From Nemania diffusa (Eukaryota; Ascomycota; Sordariomycetes; Xylariales; Xylariaceae), in the NCBI GenBank assembly GCA_038501195.1, contig JBBPUQ010000001.1:496001-560000 (forward strand): DNA of 64,000 bases, given 5' to 3'. The notes under the pieces were generated by a model. That model was not told where the DNA came from, did no database searches, and was given only the letters and a program-made list of their open reading frames with translations. The position numbers were made by a program, and so were the translations under genes. How positions within the stretch are numbered: the first letter of the stretch is position 1; each line of letters begins with the position of its first letter. Positions 24,601 to 34,742 of the stretch are shown piece by piece.

Positions 24601-26188
24601 CGTAATGGACATGATCCTAAAATCAGCTATCAAATTGGACCATAAAGCCCGTGATGACTACGTAAACGCCTCAGACAGAGATGACCGCACACCGCTTCAC
24701 CTTGCCGCCTCGAATAATCAAACTAGGGCCATAGAGTTTTTGCTTCGCCGACGACCTAATCTCGAAAAGCAGAGCGCGCGGGGTTTAACACCTCTAGCCA
24801 GTGCAGTGTGTGCCTCTGCTATAGAATCTATGAAGTTACTCCTTGATGCTGGAGCATCAACTGAGTCGTTCATCAGAGACCCACGGAAGCGGCTAGTCTT
24901 AACTGACGCTATCTTCTATCAACAGGCGTCCGTAGTTAAGCTCTTGCTTGAATATGGCGCCAAACCACGGCTGATAGACTACTGGGGCTATTCTTATAGC
25001 CTCCTCCACTTCACAATTCAATACTCTTCAAACGATGTCTTTAAAATTCTCTTGGGACATTTCCACAAGGCAGGGAGCTCATCTCATCCCGACCAAGAAA
25101 TTCCAACTGCAACACAAGCTGTACAAACCGTCATTAGGTATGGTACAGTAGAGTTCCTTGACACATTGTTGCAAGTATGGGACGAGTTCGACAAGGAAGT
25201 TGTAGAGAATGGTTTCACAATTGGGTCGATCTTTAAGTACGCCGCATATCGCGGTTCCCTCGACATTCTGGAACACCTCTGGAAGCGCTTCAAGAATAAC
25301 ATTGATGTAAATGATACGGGTGGCTACTTCGGCACGGCGCTACAAGCCGCAATAATAGGCTCAAAAGATTCCCTCGGCAAGGTGCAAGCACTTATAGCGT
25401 GGAATGCCATGACTACACTACCGAGAAGCAAGGCTGAGGGATCAATGAGAGATTCGCACGATATTTCAGAAGCAGAAGATGTCGGTCCTTTTCACGGCTA
25501 TTGGAGCACAATCCTTCACGCCGCTGCATCCGCGGGAAGCGAGGCGGTAGTGGCGGCTATTCTAAAATTAGATGGCGTCTCAACAGATCAACCTGATAGG
25601 ATGGGTCGACTTCCACTTCATATAGCCAGTCTTGATAAGGACTGGGAGTTCACGCAAATGCTTTCGAGCCTGGAATCCACAGTCGAGTCAACGGATAGTC
25701 AGGGACGCAATGCTCTTCATATTGCGTGTGGAGGTGGAAATTTAGATTTCGTAAAGAAGCTTGTGGGGGACAAGGCGCTTACTTCGCGGATCATTGTCCA
25801 GTCCGATGACGATGGATGGACGCCACTTCACTGGGCATGCCGTTCCAGGAACCTAGACCTAGTACAGCTCTTGATCAAGGAAGGCGCCCAACGTAGTGTG
25901 AAAACAAGAGATAAACGACAATGGCTTCCGTATCACGTCGCCGTCTACCATGGCTGGGGCTCAAGAGTGGTGAGCACTCTCAAGGGAGAGAGTAGTGGTA
26001 CTAATGTCGTTATAGAACCAGGGACTAACACGAGGGGTAGTTGCAGTTTCTGTGGTTGTGTAAGTGATATGACATCGAAATTCCAATTGAAGAGACACTT
26101 GCTAATAGTGGTTGAAGGAGATATATGGCGTTCGTTACCAGTGCACAAGCAAGCTTTATATTTGCGCATTTTTCGATCTATGCTTTAA
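21644..26188 (+). CDS. NLR-like protein with long ankyrin-repeat region
   Basis: The frame is open for 1514 codons and is probably the continuation of the hydrolase-like exons upstream. Residues 40-330 look like a degenerate NACHT/STAND region (SAVHLILGDAMSAEDLY, then PFRLLVSTPAIAEVPAMF), but I see no Walker A GxxxxGKS. Residues 270-360 resemble the winged-helix part (AWIVYAVRPLSRLEVEQVSE). Ankyrin repeats run from about residue 640 to 1430; clear units are GTALQIACEYGDIGVVQSLL, RTPLHLAASNNQTRAIEFLL and DGWTPLHWACRSRNLDLVQL. A Cys-containing tail (CSFCGCV) follows. Such proteins act in the cytosol in non-self recognition and cell-death signalling. The first codons are uncertain because the upstream splice is unresolved. 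Confidence 0.75.
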   Translation: MLRLASQQSFRSPILNRPLQKLPLKLFLSDPKAVQWEKKPPPSAVHLILGDAMSAEDLYTVFAQHVAAKPNGRANIVLRLGLEHHYKELSTLSQVFAALCVQFLEQQPSLILWIRHLYANLRDAVLGVDDKWKLRVVTRCLKTLLLTPKRGVTYCLIHHTSNTSREGPIAQILSTTGESEIPFRLLVSTPAIAEVPAMFESWDCIDLSSTGELLKAGNARIKESIPGISAALVLNELSEPAPEMKPDNNMIAILGRGSRLSFEWCPRVRSPETVLSGCIDDNMAWALRVTAWIVYAVRPLSRLEVEQVSEIICAEESSLPVGMKQGEALFQILEYSLAGFLHVSEGAVWASPELNSGLCSVWANRALALYPELYVAQQCFSIAARLFQGNTSGTASCPVSVTPDTAGLAVPGRDSTDCLVGKININKDIRRPLTHSNGLAIEEYATRFWIQHQHNLASETDDHLQGTLDTHTIFDRSAWIQHLISSNWSKEIETVWGHKVQPEFMEQTCQLSSSDACYISFRLATLPLTLEDDFEWLFLSIAREHLQGDSYTKLVINVVGQLSETSRDGVLQRIIGTARPDLRSKLLAEYDSSFFQQNYLEILLTAIATGNSTAVTEMLDSDSNLILGHKLEQNKDSEHRLGTALQIACEYGDIGVVQSLLNFKGDESPHELEMSYHWGALHVACNQGYRVIVEAFMDRLADHTIQHLIRDQYNILLVTSAHGLFAITRLLGRLEIRIPASEERTLSPMQLATQYGFLQTLKSLLDDHDCKMSLKNKKSNILSLAVESGNEEVITLAKKAFETAIVTASREPRRNMSEVDAGGGDSDNSDSKPYPDSVVAEAEEIQGHALLTAVECGVSPNMIEFLLWSKYDSKVKDPKGRTPLMVASRMGYINLARALFVRGDEQSSTLKTALHYACFNGNLPLVQLLLETNDFSLTIQDTQSFTPIMAAAAGGHLRIVEELLSRLSDKDLKNEFLNAAMLGQETVMDMILKSAIKLDHKARDDYVNASDRDDRTPLHLAASNNQTRAIEFLLRRRPNLEKQSARGLTPLASAVCASAIESMKLLLDAGASTESFIRDPRKRLVLTDAIFYQQASVVKLLLEYGAKPRLIDYWGYSYSLLHFTIQYSSNDVFKILLGHFHKAGSSSHPDQEIPTATQAVQTVIRYGTVEFLDTLLQVWDEFDKEVVENGFTIGSIFKYAAYRGSLDILEHLWKRFKNNIDVNDTGGYFGTALQAAIIGSKDSLGKVQALIAWNAMTTLPRSKAEGSMRDSHDISEAEDVGPFHGYWSTILHAAASAGSEAVVAAILKLDGVSTDQPDRMGRLPLHIASLDKDWEFTQMLSSLESTVESTDSQGRNALHIACGGGNLDFVKKLVGDKALTSRIIVQSDDDGWTPLHWACRSRNLDLVQLLIKEGAQRSVKTRDKRQWLPYHVAVYHGWGSRVVSTLKGESSGTNVVIEPGTNTRGSCSFCGCVSDMTSKFQLKRHLLIVVEGDIWRSLPVHKQALYLRIFRSML

Positions 26189-27252
26189 ATGTTATGCACA
26201 CCGCGAAACGATTCATTTCTCTAATCACCAGTTCGAGCCTCTGGGTGAGTATACTTCATCATCGCGATGATAGAATGTCTGAAACAGGACATAGAAGTTA
26301 GTTCCGGAGATTTCAGGAAATATATTACGCATTTCACCGCGATCGAGACACGCGATATTGGTGACGGCGACAACAACAGCGGGCATCTGTGTCAGCACGC
26401 TGATTACCCGGGAAATAAACTGGAAGCTTGCACTTCATAGTAGTACACGTTTGAGTTATATTCACAGACGCGCAGACTGTTCGGTTCTTTAAGGGGAATA
26501 TCAGGAATCGCAAGGGTGCGAGAAGTCGGTTGCAAGTCATTTAGTAGTTATAACGACATGTCACCTTGAGATATGTTACAGCAGCAACTTGTTGATTTTG
26601 ACTCCAGTGTTCGCTGTTAGTACAGGGATGTGGCTGCGTGCGTATGTGTGAGTAATAGTTGCACAGGGGGCGGGGGATGGTTATCTGAACAGTACCACGC
26701 CTTCGACCAGCCAAACCTATCTGTCAACATAAATGTGTATTAATTGTTGTGTTGCCTTACCACTGAAGAGAGTCTAGAATGTGTCACTCGTGTGCCCACA
26801 TGCTTACCCGTCCCCTCTATGTAGGCACGTAGAGGATTATCATAGTCCTTCGCCTTGTGGTACCCGAGGTTGCATTTAAAACCTCCTAAATAAACCGTAT
26901 ATCAGATGAAAGGCACGGGGTTGACAGCCTTACTGAAGAGATCTAAGGCGGGCTATTTGAGACAAGCACTTTGAAGATCTGTAGCGAACCGGGGAAAAGA
27001 GCGAGCGTGGAGATGTCTCGGGAATATACTTAGGTACTTCCTTGTGATTTGGCTCCCGAAAATGGGGATCCAGAGGAGTAGCGTAAAGTATTGTTCTCGA
27101 GTCCCTTTCATAATCCTAGCCTGCGTGAAGTTCTAGTCAAAGTCTTTTATCTTACGTCACCGATTAAAACGCAGCTTGCTTCATCACTCGTGGGTTTTAC
27201 TACATCAACCAACGCCGAGGAAGAGACGATACATGGTTGTGCTCAGCGCACG
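26189..27252. other. intergenic
   Basis: About 1 kb without recognisable genes. The frame of the next gene is open from 27091, but its first in-frame ATG with a plausible membrane anchor is at 27253. Confidence 0.4.
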
Positions 27253-29095
27253 ATGGCGCATTTGATATCCAGTTTTCTCTATGGCACGGCTTTGGCGTAC
27301 CCTATCTATACCATCGTCGTCACCATTGTACGTACTCTCCGGTCGCTACCCTCCATTGGATTCTTGATTCTGATTACTAAACAGGGACTTCTACTCGTGA
27401 GCTCTCAAATAGTACTGCACCCACTGCGGCGATATCCAGGACCGCTCGCTGCGAAGTTCACCAATGGCTACGGAGCCTACTACGCCCTGAAGAGGTCGCT
27501 CCACGTACAGACATTCGATGATCATAAGCGATATGGTACGAGATATAGCTCTTTTTCCAGCAGGCAGCAGTTGATTTTCAGTTCAACATAGGTCCTGTCC
27601 TCAGGCATGGCCCCAATAAGCTGGTGTTTAACACTGCGACGGCCTTGAAGCGTAAGTACTCATGATCGAATATCAGGCAGTAGGCGAACCTGTTAACAAG
27701 AAGAAAAGAGATTTACCAGAATGCCAGAGTCACAAAGCCTGTGAGCTATCTTGCTAATCAAGCTAAGCCCGGCTCCCATAATACCTGGAATTCACTCGAT
27801 CGCGACATGCACCGTCAAAAACGAAAGCTGATTGCACCAGCTGTTAGCGAACGCTCTATGAAGACCTTCGAGCCCATAGTCATCGAACAGATTGACATTT
27901 TTCTCCGACAGATCGCCGCTTGCCAAGGAGAGCCTATTGATTTGAAGGACAAGGGTAATTATCTAGGCATGGATATTGTTGGCCTCCTCTCTTTTGGCTT
28001 CCCGTTGCGTTGTCAAACAGAACAGAAGAACCGACACCTAGCTGATCACATGGCTGTGTCCAACCGTCGTCTGAACGCCTATATGCAGATACCGTTTATC
28101 CCACGGTACCGTGTACAGGTCCTAATCAACATGATCTGGTATAAGGCAAAGGAGCGTGCTTATCGCCTCATCGAGCACATGGTCAAGAGCCGTATGCACC
28201 AACCTCAGGATGCCAGCCTTGATTTCTACTCGTTCGTGGCCGACTCACTCAAAACGGCGGAAGGGCAAAGCCTCCGTGTCAATGATCTTTGGATGGAAGC
28301 AATTTTATTCATCGTTGCGGGTACGTTTATCTCTCCTTGGGGCTCATCTATCCGTTACACGACGTTAATGGTATTGCAGGTGGTGATACAACTTCAACAG
28401 CAATTGCAGCGACATTTTTCTATCTGGCGCACCACCCAAAATATTATGAAAAGGTAGCAAACGAGATCCGGTCCTCGTTTCAAAGTGGAAGCGAGATATC
28501 TGGCAGCGGGCTTGCAAGTTGTCGATACCTTCGAGCTTGCATCGATGAATCTCTCCGCATGTCTCCCCCTATTCCAGGCACTCTATGGAGACAACAAGCT
28601 GCAGACGACACAGAGAGCAGTCCATTCGTTGTTGACGGACACGTGATTCCCCCTGGGACTTACGTCGGCGTTAACACCTACGCAATCCAACATAACGAGG
28701 TCAGTTCCAATACTATTTAATACAATCAGACTAAGGCCTACTAACATTAGGTACACAATATGTAGGAGTATTTCCAAGATCCTTTCAAATACGATCCCGA
28801 ACGTTGGTTGGAACCTAAGAAGATGAAAAGCGCACTGCCCGAGCCTCTCGTTGCCTTTTCAACGGGCTCGCGCGGATGTCCCGGAAAGGCCATGGCTTAC
28901 ATGGAGCTGAGTCTCGTTTTGGCTAAGTCGCTCTGGTATTTTGATTTCAAGCCCGCTCCAGGGGCTCTTGGTCAGGTTGGGTTCGATAAAACTGGCGAGT
29001 TCCGTATACATGATGTTTACATATCAACTCACGATGGGCCGTGGTTGAGCTTCATTCCTCGGAAACCCCTCTCAGAAGATTTCCCTAACTTGTAG
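27253..29095 (+). CDS. cytochrome P450 monooxygenase, microsomal fungal type
   Basis: Five exons (27253-27535, 27592-27651, 27709-28320, 28380-28699, 28766-29095) join in phase to give 534 residues; introns are 56, 57, 59 and 66 nt. An N-terminal hydrophobic anchor is followed by a Pro hinge (RRYPGPLAAKF). The I-helix oxygen-binding motif is AGGDTTS (residues 318-324), the ExxR motif is ESLR (375-378), the PERW segment follows, and the haem loop is FSTGSRGCPG with C463 as the iron ligand. All essential elements are intact. The family is typical of secondary metabolism (substrate hydroxylation at the ER). The gene sits directly upstream, on the same strand, of a decayed polyketide synthase, so its native substrate may no longer be made here. 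Confidence 0.9.
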
Positions 29096-29164
29096 TGAAA
29101 TGGATGGAAAATGAAATGAAGACGTCGATATTACACAAGGAGGAAACCTCGTTGGGTTCTCAAA

Positions 29165-31020
29165 ATGCTTGGGCATGTCGTATTATTGTTTAGGTATCTC
29201 CCATATCACTTCGTAGAGATCATTCGAATTATGAACCGGGTAATAGCTCAACCTGATATTGTTCAGGCAGATGTTACAGGCTTTGACGCATGGCCGCCGA
29301 AGCGACGGTACAACAAATTAAAAGAGCTAGTACTATGCTTAGGTCCTCAATCTAGATCGCTGGTTGATATAAGTACCAACAGCTTGGGGGGCTACACTGA
29401 CACCATGTCTGCTATCAACCTAGCCCATACACCCACCTGAACAAGTGTTGAAAGACAAACACGTCATTGATCCTATCATTCTCAACGCATGTCTTCAAAC
29501 TTCTTGAGTATCTTGTGGCGCACACGGTTCTCTCAAAGCACACCTCCCTATGTCCATTTCTAGTTGTTAGATGGGGGCGATTTGGAGGACATATCTAATG
29601 ATTATAGGCAAATCTATACCCGCTGATCTACAACAGATTTTTCCACTATGGTAGCATACTATACTCTTCGTAGCACTGACGGAACGATCCTTGTTAACAT
29701 CGACGGGGCTCGGTTCGCCATATACAATGGAAAAATGGAAACACCAAGTGCGATGCTCAACGGTGGCGCTCTTCAGCCATCGCGAAACCCCTGCCTTCGT
29801 GTTCGTTGGAAACCAGACATTTATAGGATCAGTCAGAGAGTTGAAAGAAAAACTGCAAGAATACATAGCAAGGAGCGTGAATCAGTTTAATTCAAGTCCG
29901 GCCGACCACGCCAAGGATAATACATTTCGTGTCTTGTTGGAGCTCGCCGGGCACAAGATGCCTGGCATGCAAGTGTTTGAGCTTGCAGAGAACGGGACTC
30001 AAGAGAGCGACCGAATGGTCTGAAGCTCTAACTTCAGACCGTGAATTCCCTTTATATAATGTCTGGTAACAAGGCATAGTGGGCGACGACGGAAGTACTG
30101 ATACCACGGATACAAGTCCCACTCCTCGTTTCGACGTACTATTCATTTCAGGGGTGCGTGTCTTTAGCTCGCTGCACCCTAGCTGCCCGTTTATCAAAGC
30201 AAATGTTATATACAAAATGTTTATTCAAAGAGGTACCAGTACAACAAGATTAATTCACATAAATTCCTGAATCCTGGCAACTCTTAGCAACGACAACACG
30301 ACTCGCATACGTCATGTGACGAACACCGTCGCCGACATTCTCTAGGTAACCACTGCTAACCAACTCTTCCCAGGTCAAGAGAATCCCATTCTACGATGGG
30401 GACGATAAAAAATTTCTTTGTTCCGGCGGTCTTATACATATCAGTCGTTTTTGCCCCGACCCTGTGTTAAAACCCCCTACGTAGCACTCGATTAGACGAG
30501 GCCGACTTGTGACGTCTCGGCATCGCGGAAGTTGGGCGTATGGACACTATATACTTTGAACAAATATCCGATCGTTCTCAGCCGATACCAGGTGAATTTG
30601 TAGATGTTGCTGTCAAAGCTGTCAGCGTGAATGCTAAAGACGTCTACGCTCTCCGAGGCTATGCGGAGACTCGAGGTGAGACAGCTGCTTGTGAGTTTAG
30701 TAGCATTATAGTAGTAATAGCTAGCGATGTCGCCCATTTCCATATAGGCTATCGGGTAGTTGTTCTATGACCTAATCGCTTCAACACCACGGAACGTGTG
30801 CCAGCTTGGGCGGTGCATAGACAGCCCCCTCAGGAGGACCAAGCAACAATGGCAAACACTCCTAGTAGTATATAACATAGTAATCTATGCACTTCAAGAT
30901 CGCGCGAATATTCAAGCAGGTGAATCTATCCTCGTCCATGCCGGATCTGGAGCGCTTGGCATAGCTGTCATTGACATCACCAAAACTGTCGGTGCTGTTA
31001 TGTACTTATACTTAACTTAA
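29165..31020 (+). pseudogene. relic of a highly reducing polyketide synthase (DH, methyltransferase, ER traces)
   Basis: Fragments appear in family order but in changing frames. Around 29450-29510 HVIDPIILNACLQTS resembles a dehydratase segment. At 29648-29760 TLRSTDGTILVNIDGARF resembles the end of the DH domain. At 29940-30020 LLELAGHKMPGMQVFELAENG matches a decayed SAM-binding motif of the C-methyltransferase. At 30570-31010 the enoyl reductase is clear: DVAVKAVSVNAKDVYALRG, then after a TGA stop PNRFNTTERVPAWAVH, then after a frameshift YALQDRANIQAGESILVHAG. Spacing between these parts is far shorter than in real synthases, so large deletions occurred. KS, AT, KR and ACP were not found. 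The part at 29165-29440 is uncertain. Confidence 0.65.
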
Positions 31021-31283
31021 TGTTGATTATCAATTAAAGTTGCTAAGTGTATTTATAAATAAGATAATATTGGGGTATCGATTTCTAAGAGATGGATGTC
31101 TAATTAAGTGAATAGCTACTTACCTAGGTAGTTGGAGGAAACAGAGGTATAAAATAAAACTATCTAAATCGAAAATCTAAAGCAAAAATGGGTTGCTCTT
31201 GAAAGACAATTCCACATTTATTGTGAATTAGTCCGCTGTTCGTGCGAAAAAAAACTCCTTCCTAGACTTGGTCTCGACTATAC

Positions 31284-33131
31284 TTATACCGTCTCAGCAA
31301 CCCTCCATGACATAGTCCGTATGACCTCTATTCCTACGTTCCCTGCTCCAAATTCAATTTCCAACTGACGCACGATGTTGATTGCAATCTCCTCTCTCTC
31401 GCCACGCCCCAAGAAGTGCCACGGATAAAGCATCTTAAAGCCTGGGTGATTAGCGGCCTGCTGCGACATAGCCTCAAAAACCCTCAACATCCCCTGAGGG
31501 CTCGACAGTGCGCGCTGCACGCTACTGCTCTTGCTGAGGGATACCGTCTCCTGCCTCGCAAACTCTAGCACCAGCGCTGCCACGCCCGCAGCTACGGGGC
31601 ACGCAAAAGAGCTCCCGCACATCGCCGTCGCGGACACGGGGCTCTCGACTGAGAGGCCAGGTGCGCAATACCTTGTACCCCCGCCCCAGCGTATCGAGTT
31701 TCGCGCGAAGGATGCCGGGTTTCCCAGGCCGTCTTCGGCGTCGACTGAGATGACGCGGGAGTCCCGCGCAGGATAGAAGACATCGTTGAGCTGGGCGAGG
31801 CCGTAGTTAGAGGCGGCGGCAAAGAGGAGGACCCTCTTTTCCTTAGCAAACTCAATAGCGCCTGAGATCCCGTCCGCGGTTGCTGCAGGCCCGGGCAGCT
31901 CCGCCTCGTTCCAGCCGAAAGACATGTTGATGATATCGACTCCCCAGCCGCCGTCCTCGATGGGCGTAGCGGCGTGTCGTATCGCGCGAGCGACCGCCCC
32001 CTTGTCGGGTACGGCCTTCTTGTCGGCGGATTCGGTGATAGTGACCTTAGCGATATAGACATGCGCGGAAGGGCAGGTCTCCATGAGCTGGTAAGCTACT
32101 GTAGTTCCGTGCCCTACAAGGTCATCCAGCGCTATCTGCTTGTCTTTGGGAGATACAGCGTTGGGGAACTCCTTCGTAAAGGTTTTTTTGTCTTTTATTC
32201 GAGTCAAGTACGGCCTCATCGCCTTATGTGCGTTCCCGGTAAGGGCATATCCGCTGTCGAGAATAGCAACCTTGACCGGCTGGGTTGGCTGAATATCTCG
32301 GGCTTTGCCGTATACGAAGTTATGGACTATCAACCGGAGATTACCGAACCAGTCATCATTTCTAAGTCACTACATTAGTCTCTACTGCTCAAGAACGAGA
32401 GAGTACAATACCCACGGTGTGCTATTCATGAGTCCGGCAGGCGCCGTGAGAGGCCGTGGCTGTGCACTGCTTCTCATAATTTGGCTCTCATCTTTTCGTA
32501 ATCCACTAAAGCTCGAATCTTCAATTGCCGGACTTGTGGTGGGCCTAGGGGCTATCATATTGTCGTTGTTCATCATTGGCTCTATAACATCTATTGCCTC
32601 CGATGGTCCTGCATCAATTTCCGTGCCCCCGTGAGGTGTGTAAAATCGTTTGTTACCGTTCCTAAATCTTGTCGGTGAAACTAGTGCGGTTCCTCTTTCT
32701 TCCATGTTAGGAGTTGTTGAGGAACGACTAAGCATTCTGCGAGTATTCATACCGGGCCACATGGTATGGCTCTTCGCCAGCTTCCTGTACTCGGCCTGAT
32801 AATCGTCGATCATTGCCGGATCATCGACTTCTGGGCTGAAACTACCACGTCCGGTACTACTGCCTTCAACCTCCTCTTCCTCTTCGATAGACATTGAGTC
32901 TGTATCATCATTCAGTCTCTCTCCGCTTCCTTCCGGGAGAACGAAATCGTAGAATTCTTTTTTGAGCTCATTTAGATCCCCCAATGATATATACTGCGCC
33001 ACATCGTCGAGTGCGCGCTCCCACTTCTTCATTCCTTCGATCTCCATCTTGTATCTGATTAATTCTTTTGCATCCCCTATGTCTCTATAATACGCATCCA
33101 ATGCAGCCGCCTCCGCTTCGGCCCCGCCCAT
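31284..33131 (-). CDS. subtilisin-like serine protease, HET-Q2-like partner of the gasdermin
   Basis: Two exons on the minus strand: 33131-32416 and 32361-31284. The 54-nt intron has a GTGGGT donor, a GACTAAT branch word and a TTAG acceptor, and joins in phase to 597 residues. The second frame alone has no ATG, which supports the join. The C-terminal 350 residues are a peptidase S8 domain with the catalytic triad D274 (AILDSG), H323 (GHGT) and S490 (GSSFACPVAAG), plus an oxyanion region AAASNYG. No signal peptide or propeptide is seen, so it is probably cytosolic. Residues 1-238 are charged, with a helical start and an acidic low-complexity stretch (SIEEEEEVEGSS), and may be a regulatory domain. 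Its head-to-head neighbour at 33792 is gasdermin-like, which is the arrangement of the Podospora het-Q incompatibility pair, where the protease activates the gasdermin. Confidence 0.8.
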
Positions 33132-33791
33132 GATTATAACCTAGTGCGAGAAAAGTAACCTTCACAAGGGGCGCGATAACAGAATTTCGCAAAATTCCTT
33201 GCTTTATTGAGTTAGAAGGTTCAAAATATGATGTCTTAGTTTGATTTGATCAAAGTGCGATAGACGAAATGGCGAGAGATTGTCAGACATGATTTATTTA
33301 TGCCGTTTGGATCGTGATGTAGTATCAGTTCTTTGCATAAGCGCCATTAGTGGCCGTGGTATGGTGCGCGGTACATGTTAGCTAAATGTATTCGGGGGTA
33401 CTCAATACCTTGGTTATTAGGTTTACAATAGAGGATTTCGATGTAACGTGCCCCATAGATAGCCTCAAATATCCGTAAAAATCGTCTTGCCTCTGCAGCT
33501 GAGCCGCCCCCAATCGCTCCGAACAGGGGTTTTACCACCACCTAAGCTTGCATTCTAGACTATATCCTTGGCGTTCTCTGGCTGCCCCATTGGAATTTCT
33601 ATTACTGCATATGATCCGTGAATGTGGTATACTTAGTGAGCGGCTGTTATTTGCTCCCTAGTACATTGTAAGGATTAGGCTCCTTATATAATTAGTCCCC
33701 TTGATGGTATGTTCCCTGTCCACCTCGCACCGCAAGGTTATTCACTCTCTACTATATCTCACATATTTATTGAAATACCAGATACGTAATC
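33132..33791. other. shared divergent promoter region of protease and gasdermin genes
   Basis: The 660 bases between the two divergent start codons carry a TATATAATTA word at about 33685, upstream of the gasdermin start. An open frame of 64 codons on the minus strand (33347-33541) looks faintly protein-like but has no recognised motif and may be a relic. Divergent promoters would allow coordinate expression; that is inference. Confidence 0.4.
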
Positions 33792-34652
33792 ATGTCTCTT
33801 GGGCGAAAGAAGCACTATTTCCTTCCCCCAGTTCCCGAGGTCCCCGTTGAGGGACCGATCCGGCTAGGCAGCATTGTAGCTGGCCCAAAATTCGTTTTCG
33901 AGCCAGTTAATGATTCCCCTGTAAACCCGAGTCAGTGCTTTGAGAAAGTCTATGTCTCCAATTCTGGACCCGCAAGCATTGCTCTCGGTAAATCAAGAAA
34001 GAAGAATATCGGCCTAGTTGCAGAAATTCCAGCTCTCGCGAACGCCGACATCAGTGGCGACTATGCCAAGGCCTCCGAAGAATGCTGGTCATTCGAAAAC
34101 CTGAGAACCATTTGGTTCATACCATCTGTTGAGTACGTGCGACAGTGTTTGGCTGATACGGACGTTCAGCTCTATATCCAGACCAACCAGAGTTGGCTAG
34201 GTAATACCAACCTCTACATGGTCACTGGTATAAAAGTCGCGTTTGGTGCGTCAGCACTATCCGAATTCGCTGCATCTTACGGATTCAACGGTGCCGTTGG
34301 CCTTGACCTATCGGCACTGGGAGCCCCCGTCACGGTCGGCCCATCTGCTGGGCTCTGGAATGGTCTGTCTCTCGCCGCATCCTCTTCCCCGGTAGAACCT
34401 GTGGTGTTTGCTTTCCGCCTTCGGCGCCTAAAAATCAAGGCAACGGGCGATGTGAAGCAGTCAGACTACAACAAGAACGCACTACTCGGCCAAGAAGGTT
34501 CTAATATTAAAGCGACTGTCGAGGTTGAGACCGATGGCGTTGAGGATTATGATGCGACCGGAATTGAATTCGATCTCTCGGAGGGAGGGGAATTTCTTGA
34601 TGAGATGGATGAAGATGGGTCTGAGCAGTCATCATTCAACAAGTCAGCTTAA
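33792..34652 (+). CDS. gasdermin-like pore-forming protein (HET-Q1/RCD-1 type)
   Basis: The protein has 286 residues in one exon. Features shared with fungal gasdermins are the start KKHYFLPPVPEVPVEGPIRLGSIV, a middle segment FIPSVEYVRQCLADTDVQLY, NLYMVTGIKVAFGAS (the family's strong motif), PVTVGPSAG, and VVFAFRLRRLKIK at residues 203-216. Residues 241-286 are a strongly acidic tail, which fits a C-terminal inhibitory segment. In Podospora the HET-Q1 tail is removed by the HET-Q2 protease, after which the protein assembles in the plasma membrane and kills the cell. RCD-1 of Neurospora acts in germling allorecognition. The neighbouring subtilase at 31284-33131 supports the same logic here. 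Length fits the family (about 250-290). Which residue would be cut is unknown. Confidence 0.8.
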   Translation: MSLGRKKHYFLPPVPEVPVEGPIRLGSIVAGPKFVFEPVNDSPVNPSQCFEKVYVSNSGPASIALGKSRKKNIGLVAEIPALANADISGDYAKASEECWSFENLRTIWFIPSVEYVRQCLADTDVQLYIQTNQSWLGNTNLYMVTGIKVAFGASALSEFAASYGFNGAVGLDLSALGAPVTVGPSAGLWNGLSLAASSSPVEPVVFAFRLRRLKIKATGDVKQSDYNKNALLGQEGSNIKATVEVETDGVEDYDATGIEFDLSEGGEFLDEMDEDGSEQSSFNKSA

Positions 34653-34742
34653 TTTAGTTCATCTAAGGTATTATGTTTTTTGAGATTCTATGTCTAGGCT
34701 ATCGATATCAGCTACTAAATAGCTATTGTCAATTAAAAGTGC

